Assembly: GCF_963169125.1 (NCBI RefSeq)
Contig: NC_084794.1
Coordinates: forward strand, 117,218,358-117,282,357
Direction of reading: 5' to 3'
Length of the DNA stretch: 64,000 nucleotides
Source: Humulus lupulus
Taxonomy: Eukaryota > Streptophyta > Magnoliopsida > Rosales > Cannabaceae
Position 1 is the first letter of the stretch. Every line of letters begins with the position of its first letter. Below are positions 10,779 to 22,575 of the stretch, piece after piece. The notes below the pieces were generated by a model. That model was given only the letters and a program-made list of their open reading frames with translations, made no database searches and was not told the origin of the DNA. The translations under genes and the position numbers were made by a program.

Positions 10779-13700
10779 CTCGAACTCTTTTATTGAAATA
10801 CCGTGTAACTCGCTGTTGGTATGTAGCATTTTTTAGCTGAGCTTCGTCCCTTCTTTCTTCAATCAGATCCAGACTTACTTCGAGCTGGGATTGATTCGAG
10901 GCTTGGTCATAAGCGTGGGCATGAATTGTGGGAATTTCGACCTCGATTGGCAGCATAGCCTCGCATCCATCTGCCAGGGAAAAGGGGGTATGTCCCATTG
11001 AAGTACGAGTTGTGGTTTGATATGCCCACAAAACTTGGGGAAATTCTTTGGGCCATTTCCCTTTTGCTTCTTCCAACTTTTTCTTCAGAGAACTTTTTAG
11101 GGTTTTGTTTATAGCTTTGACCTGGCCATTCGCTTGGGGATGGGCCACAAAGGAGAAGCTCTTTATTATCCCATTTTTATTGCAAAAGTTGGTAAACAAA
11201 TCGCTTTCTAATTGAGTGCCATTATCAGACACAATCATCCTTGGCATCCCGTATCGGCATATAATGTTCTTTACCACAAAGTCCAAGACTTTTTTCGAGG
11301 TAATTGTCGCTAGAGGCTCGGCCTCGGTCCACTTCGTAAAGTAATCTACTGCGACTACTGCATATTTGACTCTGCCTTTGCCAGTTGGCAGCGAACCTAT
11401 GAGGTCGATTCCCCAGACTATAAATGGCCATGGGGAGGTCATCATAGTTAGCTCGGAAGGTAGAGCTTGAGGAATTATGGTGAATCGTTGACACTTGTCG
11501 CATTTCTTGATGTAATCAAATGAATCTGCTTTGATAGTAGGCCAGAAGTATCCTTGTCGTACGATTTTCTTGGATAGGCTATGCCCCCGAGTGTGGTCTC
11601 CACAGAATCCTTCGTGAATTTCTTCCATGATCTTCTTAGCCTCGGGTGGAGTCACACATTGGAGTAATGACATAGAGTATCCTCTTCTATATAGTCCACA
11701 ACGGTGTACCTGGGGATCTGATACATCAATTTTCGACCCTTGGTCTGTTCTTCTGGGAGAATGCCGGTCTCAAGGTACCTAATTATTGGGGTCATCCAGG
11801 TTGGCTCGAAGTTTATCATGCACACATCTTCCTGTTCAGGGTCGATTATAATGGGTGTCGATAGATGTTCAATTGGTACGACATTCTGTTCATCGACCTT
11901 GGTGGACGTGGCGAGCCTGGCTAAGGCATCTGCGTTCGAATTTTTCTCTCGGGGAACCTATTCTATTGTTTAAAATTTGAATTGCTCGAGGGATGCCTTC
12001 GCTTTTTCTAAATATGCAGCCATTCTCGTCCCGCGAGTCTGGTATTCCCCTAAGATTTGGTTGACCACCAACTGGGAGCCACTTTAGCAATGTACCGCCT
12101 TAGCCTTGAGTTCCTTGGCTATTCGAAGTCCTACTAGTAGACCTTCGTATTCTGCCTCGTTGTTTGACGCTTCAAAGTAAAATCTCAAAGCGGAGTGAAA
12201 TTGACTTCCTACTGGGGTGATCAATATTATTCCTGCCCCCGACCCATTTTCGTTGGAAGACCCATCAACATAAAGTTTCCACAGTTCGCGAACTGGGTTA
12301 TAACTTCATCGTTGATCACTCCAGTGCATTCTACTATGAAGTCTGCCAGGGCCTGTCCTCTTATGGTTGTCCTCGAATGATAGGTTATCTCGAATTATCC
12401 GAGTTCAACATCCCATTTCAGTAATCGGCCCGAGGCTTCTAGCTTGGACAAGACTTGTCTTAGTGGTTGATCGATCAGCACATGAATGGGATGCGCCTGG
12501 AAATAGGGTCGGAGCTTTCGAGATGAGTGAATTAGGCTGAGAGCCAGCTTCTCCATTGAGGGGTATCTCGATTCTGCCCCCAGAAACCTTTTGTTGACAT
12601 AGTAAACAGGCTTTTGCACCTTCTGTTCTTCTCGGATGAGCACAGCGCTAATGGCGTGCTCGGTCGTAGCTATATATGGGTTCAAAATGTCCCCCGTGAT
12701 GGGTTTTGACAAGATGGGAGGCTCTGCGAGGTGCTTCTTGAGCTCCTGAAAAGCTAACTCTCATTCTTCTGTCCACTCGAATTTTTTTCCTCCCCTCAAA
12801 AGGTTGAAAAATGGAAGACAACGATCTGTAGATTTCATGATAAACCTACTTAGTGCCACCATCTGCCCAGTCAAACTTTGGACATCCTTATATTTTCAAG
12901 GTGAGGGCATATCAATTAAAGCCTGGATCTTGTCCGGATTAGCTTCTATTCCCCATGCGTTTACAATGAAGCCTAGGAACTTTCCTGACGACACTCCGAA
13001 AGAGCACTTTTGGGGGTTGAGTTTCATGTCATACTTCCGTAACACGGCAAAGCACTCTTCAAGGTCATCAACATGGTTACTGTTATGTTTATATTTAACC
13101 AACATATCATCAACATAAACTTCCATGTTATTACCTATTTGCTCGGAGAACATCATGTTTACGAGTCGTTGGTAAGTGGCTCCATCATTCTTTAGTCCGA
13201 ACGGCATGACATTGTAGCCATATAGTCCTTTGTCTGTCACAAAACTCATATGCTCTTGGTCTGGGGCATATGGAGATCTTGTTATATCCAGAATAAGTGT
13301 CCATAAATGACATAAGTCCATGCCCAGCAGTGGCATCTACGAGCTGGTCAATTCGAGGTAGGGGGAAGCAGTCCTTTGGACAGGTCTTATTGAGGTCTGA
13401 GTAATCAATACAGGTCTGCCATGTCCCGTTAGGTTTCGGGACCAGCACCGGGTTGGCAACCCAATCGAGGTAGTAGGCATCTCGAATGAATCGTTTTGCC
13501 TTCAACCTGTCGACCTCTTCTTTTAGGGCCTTCTTCCTGTTGTCATCCAGGAGTCTTCGCTTTTACTGCTTCGGGGGAAAGCTTTTGTCAATATTTAGAG
13601 CATGGCATACTACATTCGGATTTATCCCTACCATATCCAAATGTGACCATGCCAAAACATCCTGGTTCTTTTTCAAAAAGCCAATTAATTGCTATTTTGT

Positions 13701-14456
13701 TTCTTCTGGGAGGTTTTTTCCTACCTTCACTGTTTTTGGGGGGTCTACTACTTCGAGCCTGACCTCTTCGAGCTCTTCTAATGGCTCGAGGTCAGCTCTT
13801 TCCTCTATTCTCGAATCAATTTCTTTCTCTATCTCAAAGATTTTTCCATCCTTATTCTGAATTATGACAAGTGTCTGTGTGCTTGTCTATTTCTTTCCTC
13901 TAATGGAAATGCTATAGCATTCCCTTCCTGTGAGCTGGTCTCCTTTCAGTGACCCGATGCCACTAGAAGTCGGGAACTTGATGGCCAAATGCCTTACAGA
14001 CGAAACTGCCCCCAGGCCTACTAGGGCGGGTCTCCCGAGCAGTACGTTGTAGGTCGATGGTAGATCTACTACAATGAATTCCATCTTCTTGGTTACCGAG
14101 ACCGGGTAGTCTCCCAAGGTTACAGAGAGTTCAATAGATCCCATACAGGCAATCCCTTCTCCTGAATTGTCGTACAATGTCGTTGCACAAGCCTTTAGGT
14201 CATGAAGCGTGAGTCCCATCTTTTCTAAGGTGGCCTTATAAAGGATATTCACTGAGCTCCCGCTATCAACCAGGACTCGGCGAACCCTCTTATTCGAGAG
14301 CTGATGGGTGATGACCAGCGGGTCATTATGAGGAAACTGCACATGAGATGCATCATCCTCAATAAAAGTTGTATGTTGAGATTCAACCCTCTGGTGTTTC
14401 AGAGCCCTGGGTTCAGGTTCGTAAGGGGATCCGTCACTAGTTTTCAGCTCATTCAC
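10779..14456 (-). pseudogene. Pol of a Tat-like Ty3/gypsy element, broken and truncated
   Basis: In order on the minus strand: protease (about 14456-13887, RVLVDSGSSVNILY); reverse transcriptase (about 13505-12900, with KPNGTWQTCIDYSDL, MPFGLKN and YVDDMLVK); RNase H (12712-12395); a second archaeal-type RNase H (about 12380-11890, frameshifted); and integrase (11673-10779, with the HHCC region, WGIDLIGSLPTG, VSDNGTQ and NGQVKA). Frameshifts and stops separate these blocks; the RT alone is split near 13,300. The conserved integrase Glu of QVEA is Lys (QVKA), so the enzyme would be inactive even if restored. The integrase C-terminus is lost: after YFNKRVR the sequence changes to duplicated host flank at 10778. 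The paired RNase H domains support the Tat lineage. Confidence 0.85.
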
Positions 14457-16777
14457 ATATCTTTTTTGGGTGTTCCTGCGAGATGAGGTCCCCCCGAGAT
14501 GGTTACAACATCGTCTCCATCAATCGGAGGGGGTCTCTCGTCTTCCCTTGCTCGGGAGTTATTGTTTTGGGCAGGCGGTGGTGCAACTGCCCTCTGACTG
14601 GTAGAAGCCTGATTGGGATTTTGGTTTCTTACATATTGCCTGAAATATCCTCTCGAGATCAGGCCTTCAATCTCGTCTTTTAGTTTCCTGCATTCATCGG
14701 TTGTATGTCCAATATCTGTATGGAATCTGCAGTATTTACTAGAATCTCTCTTTTCTTTTTGGTTCCACAAGGGGTCTGGATGCCTAAAAGGGACCTGGTT
14801 TTCATTAGCCAGGTAGATATTCTCCCGAGACTCATTCCGCTCTGTATACACTTTGTACACGGAGAAATATCTTTCCCCTTTCTTCTTCTTTCCCCCCTCC
14901 GCCTCGAGGTTACTCCCTTCAGTCTTCTTTCTTTTGTATGGGTTGTCTGCAAAGGGCTTCGAGGCTAATGGGTCCACTGAGGTCAAGGCAGAGTTTATGT
15001 TTGTCGTTGTAGTTATGGGCTAAGAGGCCATTTTCAGTGCTGACCTTGCCTCCTCTACATTGACAAACCTCTGAGCTTGTCGATTGAACTCGGTTAAGGA
15101 CCTCAAAGGCTTTCTCTGCATATCTACCCAGAGAGGGCTTCCAGGTATTACCCCAGCTCGGACAGCCATCAAATGATCGTTGTCATCTACGTCACGAGCT
15201 CGTGCAACTTCCAAATTGAACCTTGTAAGGTAACCTTTTAATGTTTCATTTGGCTGCTGTCGAACATTGGTCAAGGCAGATGCCTCGGGCCTTATTCCAA
15301 TCATGGCTCTGAATTACTTCTTGAAATCTCTAGATAATTTATCCCAAGAAGCAATTAAATGCCTCTTATATTTTTTGAACCAGTTTTTTGCTTGTCCTGT
15401 GACCGAGGCTGGAAACAGCATACATTTGAGCTTGCAGCCCATGTTACTCGCTCTCATAATGGTATTGAACGTACTTAAGTGACTGTATGGATCAGAATTC
15501 CCATCAAATGGTGGGACATGAGGAATTCAGAATCCTTGAGGAAATGGGGTGCTGGAAACATGGGGGGCGAAGGGATCGAGTTCCTCGTCAAACTCTTTGT
15601 CCCGATCCCGACCTCGCTCATTTTGTAAGAGCCTGAACCCTTTTTCCAGTTAATCGATCCTTTCCTGAACAGCATCCACGGGAGGCCTGACTTGGAATTG
15701 GTTATCGTTGATCACAATTCCAGCTTCGCACCTCCGCACAGGATTCTTGTATCCATTGAGGTGATCCCTTAAGTCTGGGTTCGAGGGTTTACCATTGCCC
15801 TGATTCTGGTTCAGGTGTTCCCATAAATCTGGGTGATCCCTTCAATTCCCAGTATTTCTGCATCCCTGGTCATACATACTGACCAATCTCTTATCTCCTG
15901 AGCCTTCACTGATATGGCTCGTCGTGCAGTTGTTTTGAGATGGGTTCATTTCTGGTTGTCTTGTCTTGATAGTGTGAGATCGAGACATTTGGCTTCTCAT
16001 GGGTTGGGTACCTCTATGCTCCCTAGCGGTCTCCCCATTCCCATGTTTTCGCCCCGCTCGCCTTTCCCTATCACCTTGAGTCGGTTGTGTGTTTCTCCGA
16101 GGTGATGAGGGTTACATTATCGGCGATGGTGGGTGACTTATGAGTGATGGTGGCTGCCATCCATTACGGGGCCTAGAAGGTCCCGAGTTTGCCTGTGCTG
16201 GTTCAGGAACGTTCTGCGTGTTTCCAATATTTTGGGTCCGAGCCTCCGTGGGGGCTCGGTTATTCCCAATCTCGGCCGGTATCTCGACAGTTGAGTTGGC
16301 AGGAGCTCCAGCTTGGGTACTTCTCCAGGGCCTTGGGGGAGCAGGCTGTTCTGCAGGTGGTGGAGGTTGCTCCGTTCTTCATGTGGCAACGTTTTTGTGA
16401 GGTCGTCCACGAGGCCTGCATGGTGGAACATGAACATCTCGCGGAGGTGGAGCTTGGGCCTCAGGCGGAGGCGGGGGCTAAGCCGCCTGTGCCTCAGCAG
16501 CCAATCTGGCCAGCTCCTCGTTACGTTTCTTGGCCTCCGCCAATAGCTTTCGCAACCGATAGTTTTCAAGCTCCACAATAGGGACATATCGTTCAGGGTT
16601 GTAGTACATGTCCTCATTGTCCCTAGGGGCCGGTGGTGCTGGTGGTCCTCGAGAGTCCGAGGACCCACTCCTCTCATCTGGGTCCAAATTCATCAACGGC
16701 TGCTTCCCAGGGCGCTGGGGGTAGTCAGCTTCCTCTAAGATTTCCTCCTCAGGAATGTTGGGATCATTCACGACCAT
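14453..16777 (-). pseudogene. Gag of the Tat-like element, broken
   Basis: The ATG at 16777 opens a frame with an acidic, Pro-rich N-terminus and a charged coiled-coil-like stretch (ENYRLRKLLAEAKKRNEELA) that stops at 16478. Remnants of a linker follow in shifted frames. The capsid core lies at about 15480-15020 (NVRQQPNETLKGYLTRFNLE). The C-terminal part (14986-14453) includes a KYCRFHTDIGHTTDEC stretch typical of Tat gag. Multiple stops and frameshifts (near 15,300, 15,020 and 16,478) make it non-functional. Gag would package the element RNA. It sits between the PBS (about 16840) and protease, as expected. Confidence 0.8.
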
Positions 16778-16833
16778 AGCTGATTCAGGGAGGCTTCTTC
16801 GACTGAATAGACTCAGGTACGTACTGCTTAATG

Positions 16834-16854
16834 CTCTCAACGAAAGCACCAAAC
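16834..16854 (-). other. Primer-binding site of the Tat-like element
   Basis: Directly inside the LTR, the minus strand reads TTTGGTGCTTTCGTTGAGAG, a PBS-type sequence of plant Ty3/gypsy elements. It lies between the LTR end (...CAACA) and the gag ATG at 16777. The exact cognate tRNA is not assigned here. Confidence 0.6.
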
Positions 16855-17673
16855 TGTTGACACTGTTTTTCGTCAACTTAAATCGTAGAGCAATTAAACA
16901 ACGTTTACTATGAGGCGAATGAATAATGAAGAAAGACAAGAGGATTTTTACGTGGTTCGGCAGTTAACTCTGCCTAGTCCACGAGTCTGTATTATTAAGG
17001 CTTAAAGATTTCTGAAAATTCTTCAGAGATGAATTACCCAGATCTTATTCTCCAGCCCAAAGAAATCGATCCTCTACAACTGATCCTTCCTCCTCAATTT
17101 ATATGGGAGGTTACAGAGTTCATTCCCACATATTTTGGGAAGATATTCTGTATATCAATTTAAATAATGACATTAAATACAATATCTCCTACATATATTG
17201 AAACGTCCCATAAGAATCAGGAATGGATAACAGACTAAATAATATCCCTTAAATGTTGGGATTATACAACAATAAATATGTTCATACATAACAGGCTATC
17301 CCAGATGACTCATCGGGTCTTCGAGATCAGCGATCGACCCTGTGACTGTTGAGACTTATGGTATTGCTACGAGCTTTCCATCCTACTTCAGGACATGCTC
17401 GGAGTAGATTGACACTATCGAAGCCATCATACTCGAGCCTGCACTTCCCAAGCTCGGACTGTTTAATCTGAAGGCAATCAATAACGGATGTATCCCACTG
17501 TCATGTCATTTCAAACTCAGAAAGCATCCCGAGGTTACACATCTTCAAGGTTGTTATTTTACTTCGGAGATCTTATTGCTGAACCATACAATGTTTCCAT
17601 ACATTTCGAGCTCACACCTGACGAGTCCAGTTTTCGGGGTCATAACCTCTGGTCTCAAAATCTGGGTGTAACA
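16855..17673 (-). repeat. 5' LTR of the Tat-like element
   Basis: The LTR is 819 bp, starts TGTTGACA and ends GGGTGTAACA, and is followed by TTTTC. It abuts the PBS and gag on the inside. On the minus strand the TATA box near 17,090 reads TATAAATTG, where the left copy has TATAAATAG. See the left copy at 9391 for the divergence pattern. Confidence 0.85.
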
Positions 17674-18225
17674 TTTTCAATTCAAAGTTCACTACTACAA
17701 TATGCCCATTTCACGTCATTCTTTTCCTATAGTCAATAGTGTTTACCAACTTTTCTAAAAGGCAAGAATTTTAGGCCTTAGTGATTACTAATGCTTACAA
17801 ATCTTGCTTTTTTTGTAAAGGTGTTAGTTAATTAGTGGTGCCAATGCCCAACACTATAGTTCTTAGCTTTAAACCGATACCTATAGTTCAGAAAAAAAAA
17901 AACCTAAAATACAAGCCTTTATCATTCTAATAATACAAACCTTAACCTATCATCTTATTATCTATCTCTCTCTCTCTCTTTCCCTATTCTTTTAGCATCC
18001 CCTTTGTTTCATTCTCCTTCCACACATTTCAGTCCATCTCTCTCTCTTTCCCTTTTCCTCTCCTAACTGTCTCCCTCTTCCTCTTCTTCACTCTCCATCG
18101 CTCTTGTTCTCTCACTATCTATCTATCTATCTTTTTCTACTTGTTTGGAGACAAAAAAATTGACAAGGCATTGTGACAAAGTATAGGCGTAGGGCTGGTG
18201 CCCTTCGATTATTTGGTTTGACTAT
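17674..18225. repeat. Duplicated flank, right copy (matches 10210-10778)
   Basis: This is the original right flank of the Tat-like insertion; unlike the left copy it runs on without a break past 18225. It includes the possible CACTA-type start at 17690 (CACTACTACAATATG) and a CT-rich leader-like block (about 17960-18130). Confidence 0.75.
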
Positions 18226-19817
18226 AGTTTATTTAAAATTTTGAGTAATGTATTTTTTTGGTTTTGTGTACTTGTAGGTGAGGGTTGTGATCAAGATTCA
18301 TGTTCAGAGCGTCTGTTTATAGGAATTGGGTTTGAACGGTTGGGTTCAAAATAGGAAGGATGGGTCCATCAAGGCTTTTATTTTTGGGGAACTTTGACTC
18401 TGTCAAAAAGATGGAATAGAAGTGTCGTTGAGGTCTTCTATTATCAAGTCCATGCACTACTATAGAAAGCTCAATTTGCTTCACTTTCTAATTAACACTT
18501 AAGGATTTCTGCATCGATACAGAAAGTTACACGAAATGTAGTTATGCAAAATTCACTAGTAACTAGTCAGTAGGGAACTAATGCAAACAAGAATTTTGTG
18601 TCAATGTGCAACTAATGTCTAACGCTAATAATATATTAAAAGAACAATTCAAGTTTGCTAAAATCTATTTAGGATAAAATCAAAACATATACAAAATTAA
18701 AATCTACCTAAATCTAAAATCAAATACAAAACTCATAACTACAGGAAAACATATACATTAACATTTAAATACAAAATCAAAATTTACAACAGATCCAAAA
18801 AATTTAATACAAAACCACAACATGGTTCCAAAAATTAAATACAAAACTAGAGACCCCGGTAAGTCCTCTACACCCCCCATATCGCTAGCCCAAGCCCTCT
18901 ACCGATGAAATAATTCAGAAACAGATTTTAACTAAAACAAGATAGCCAAGGCATTTTCTTACTAGAATGATCTAAAATCAAAATCAAAGATGCTTTATTG
19001 GTTCAAAGAACTCTACATATACCCCAAATTTCAAAACTTGTTGCACATATGCCCCAATTAAAAGAACCAAGTCTGAAGTATCCATGCCCAAAATTAACCG
19101 AAGTAAAAAACAAATTCATACACATGGGAGAGAATTTTTTCTGTACAAAGTGTTAGGGTCAATGCCCTAAAAGCATGTGTAAATATATCTTTATTTATAG
19201 AATTTAATAAAAGTATATTATTCTTATAATTGATTGTTTGAATTATTAATGAATAATTTATATAAATGTTAGAAAATTACATATTCATTAATGAGAATAT
19301 GATCTTGTATTAGTTTGAGAGGATTAAGATCATTAATAAGAATAGAATAGTCAACGACATTTTAAATTATGGAATCTTTAACGGATAATTTTTAATTAGT
19401 ACATTTCAATAACCATTTTTAAGAAAAAATATTTGATCTAGTTCTGGTTCGCTGATGTCGATAGACATCTTAGTGAATGTACTTTAATATAATTGGATTA
19501 TATATGACTAGACTGATATGAATTCTATTTTTTATAAAGATTTAATTTTTATCAATATGATGATCATACTTAGATCAGTCATAATCTAGAGTATTCATGT
19601 CTATTTGATATTTTGATTCACTCGTTAAGGTTTATTTGGAAAATAGGCTAATAACTTATGTTTTTGAGATTCAATAGCATGAATGGTTGGAAATATGACC
19701 TTAAAATAATTAAAATTCAAGCTTTCTTAATGGATTGAATATTGATTACCTTAAGTGTTAATTATGGAACTGAATGGTTATTGAGCTCAAATTTATAATA
19801 GGATTATAAATTAACTA

Positions 19818-20771
19818 TGTTAGGAATTTATGGCTTACACTATCTAAATTAACAATAAATAATAGGAATGGATTCAATAATACAATCCCTAACGACTAAT
19901 CAAGAATCACATGCGTATGAAGGTAAACCTTGAAAATTCAAATATTAAAGCAAGATGTAGAAATTGATGTAAAATGGAGAGTGAAATTACAACTTCTAGA
20001 TAAATGGAACCTCACATAAAATTTAATAGAAATATCAAATGTCAAAACACAAAATATAATGGGAAACTCAAAAACGAAATCAAAATAGTTTATCTCGAAT
20101 AGTTAGGGTGTTAGAGAGATACAACATTTGAATAAAAAATTGAGTCTTCAAACTTGGGGGAACATCACAAAGCTTATACATGAGTAGTATCACTATCCAA
20201 ATCTCTATTTCAAGCCTTCCAAAAGTTGCTTGAAGCTTCACCAAGATGGAATGAGAAGTGGGATTTAATAAGTCTTTGAAACTCAAACAAGTTAAGCAAT
20301 TCTTGGAAAGTTTCTTAGAGAATACTTATGATATTGGAGAACTAGAGAGAGTTGAAAAGTGTGATCAAGACTTTTCAACTCAGTAACTTTTACATATAGT
20401 GTAGGCGTCGTCATTAGGCTCAAGCAATAGAATTAGAGATTTTAAACACATCATTTTGGAGCTAAATCACGTAACTAAATTCCTGATATAGGCACAAGCA
20501 TGTCGCATGTCCTTTGTCTTAGATTTTATTTTAAGCTCTGTGGTGACGTGTCGCCACCTAAGTTGTGACATGTCTCCTCTCCACTGCCTACGGTGTCTGA
20601 AATCACCCTTAAGCACTTCCAAATGACTCCAAACTTTTAGGATAAGCATAGATCTCATTGTATCACTTTAGATCCATAAAAGTCAATTATTAATGCCTAC
20701 AACAAAAACTCATATTTTCTCTTCAACTTAAGTGAAAACCATTAAGTGTTTTACACCGCATTGTGTAAACA
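19818..20771 (-). repeat. Nested copia-type LTR
   Basis: The insert has TG...CA ends (TGTTAGGAATTT / GTGTAAACA). On the minus strand it carries a TATA-like CACTATATG (about 20390) and, about 150 bp upstream, a GTGACGTGTCGCC element. Blocks around 20405-20470 and 20560-20680 match the copia LTRs at 52 kb (CATTAGG...GGATTAGA type, CACTTCCAAATG, ATCACTTT). The flanking pentamers AACTA and ACTTA match only partly, so the ends are approximate. Confidence 0.5.
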
Positions 20772-21063
20772 ACTTAATTAGAAGGGTAGAACGATAGATT
20801 TGACCAGCTCTAATTTATGAACCAATAATTAAAGGATAGAGCTACATGTAGTGATTATATCATATAATATAATTACTAAGAGTGCAATTCTATATTTATA
20901 GTGGAGTAATAATGGAATTAATAAACAAGATTATTAAATTAAAGAGTTTAATTAATAATCTGGTATTTTGGAGCATAGAAGTATAGGTCTATGGTTCTCG
21001 AGTCACCTCAGTACTGGATTGTCTAGGGTGTAATTTTTTATTATTAATTAATGGAAAATATTT

Positions 21064-21474
21064 GGGTGGTGATTATTTTTAATCACCACCGATAGGTATT
21101 TTCAGTATTTTTGGTATATGGATAAGTTGTAACTCTATTATTTTTTTACATGACAGTGTATAATGTAATTACAGCAGACCTCTCACAAAATTTTAAGAAA
21201 TTCCTGATAATTTAGGATGCAAAAATCGTGATTTAAATAGCATATTGCACGCTCGTATATATATTGAAACAAGTACACGTGCAACAAATTGTTTGAATCT
21301 TAATTTCAACATCTTAAATTATTTATAATTTTGTGAAATTTTTTTGGGATGTCCCTTGTAACTACATTATACACTGTCATGTAAAAAAATTAGAGTTTAG
21401 ATTCATTTATGTACCAAAAATACTACAAATACCTATAGGTAATGATTAAAATTAATCACGACTATAGTGGTACC
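21064..21474. mobile_element. Long-hairpin MITE
   Basis: The two arms of about 110 bp are imperfect inverted repeats. The left arm reads GGTATTTTCAGTATTTTTGG, then ACATGACAGTGTATAATGTA. The right arm carries their complement (TACATTATACACTGTCATGT, then CCAAAAATACTACAAATACC). The centre (about 21180-21330) is AT-rich and non-coding. It lies inside the copia solo LTR, so it is younger than that LTR or came with it. The superfamily is not assigned. Confidence 0.6.
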
Positions 21475-22575
21475 TTTAATTAATTAATATATTTTATTTG
21501 AAAAACTATATATTAGTTAAACATAATATTAATTAAATTTGAATTAATATTGGGAGAGAATGAATTAATTTATATAAGATAATAATTTAATTAAGTTTTA
21601 TAAGATAAAGTTAAGTTTGAATTAACTAATTTTCATGCACGTTTGAAATAATACATTATTATTTATTATTATTATTATTGAGAAGGTAAAGGAAATATCC
21701 ATTAATAGGTCAATCAAACATAGTCCATTATAAGAAGATAACACACATAGAGCAAAATCAACCATCATAGGCATATCAAGCCGTTTACAATAATCAATAG
21801 AAAGAAAACCCTAAGAGAAACTTCAACTATAGGTCTAATTAGCCACAAGCAATCAAACTTCCAACAAGTGCGAAGTAATCTATGTTTCCTTTTCAAATGG
21901 ACATATAATAAATTATTTTAAATACATAAATATTTATCTGGTTGAATAAATAAAGTAAATTAAATAAGTAAAAAATGTCATGTGGACTAGTGCACATATG
22001 GGAGGGGGGGACCAGTGGCTCACTTGTAAATAGTTGCAAGTTGTATTATTTTGTTACCTTTTATTTATTTAAATGTTTTAATATGATTAAAATATTAAAT
22101 GAATAAAGGAATTCTAACCCTATATGGTAAATGACCTAGACTATATATAGATATTGTTCTAGGTTGTCAGACAAGACAATCCGATTCAGAAAGAGAAGGC
22201 ATAAGTTATTTTTCTTTATTCTCTCTTCTCTCATTAAAAAGTTATTCTCCAAGTTTTTAGATCTCATGTGCTGAGTTTATCTAAAGATAAAAAATTGTTA
22301 TTTACATTATACGTGTCCACAAACATCATAATGTATTAGAGGTTTGACATGGAAGATTGTGGTGTGGATCTCAAAGTCATATTGCGTGAAATGGATGTTC
22401 GTAATTGAATTCTAAAAGATAGCAAGTATTCTCGATAGGCTTCAAGAGATAATAAATCTAATCTTTATATTCTATGATTTAATGTATATGTACATATAAG
22501 ATCTTGACTTGGTATTGATAAAATAAATTTTTAAAAACCTTTCGTGCACTCTGATGAGTTCTTTCAATACCAACA

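Larger units (their letters stand above)
19151..22575 (+). repeat. Solo Ty1/copia LTR with nested inserts
   Basis: It starts TGTTAGGGTCAATGCCCT and ends AATACCAACA, with a perfect 5-bp target duplication CAAAG on both sides (19146-19150 and 22576-22580). No gag or pol lies between, so it is a solo LTR left by LTR-LTR recombination. Its 3,425 bp are inflated by a nested LTR-like insert (about 19818-20771) and a MITE (about 21064-21474). The remaining LTR of about 2.05 kb is AT-rich. A diverged partial copy of its 3' end lies at 8040-8434. Confidence 0.85.

Noticed and set aside
16138..16677. Minus and plus frames of 130-179 codons
   Set aside because: GC-rich shadows around the broken Tat gag N-terminus; no domain, and the gag frame from 16777 explains the region.
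9391..18225. Treating 9391-10778 and 16855-18225 as 1.4-kb LTRs of one ordinary element
   Set aside because: The canonical LTR ends at GTGTAACA (10209/17673) and is followed by TTTTC, the target duplication; the extra 550 bp is flank.
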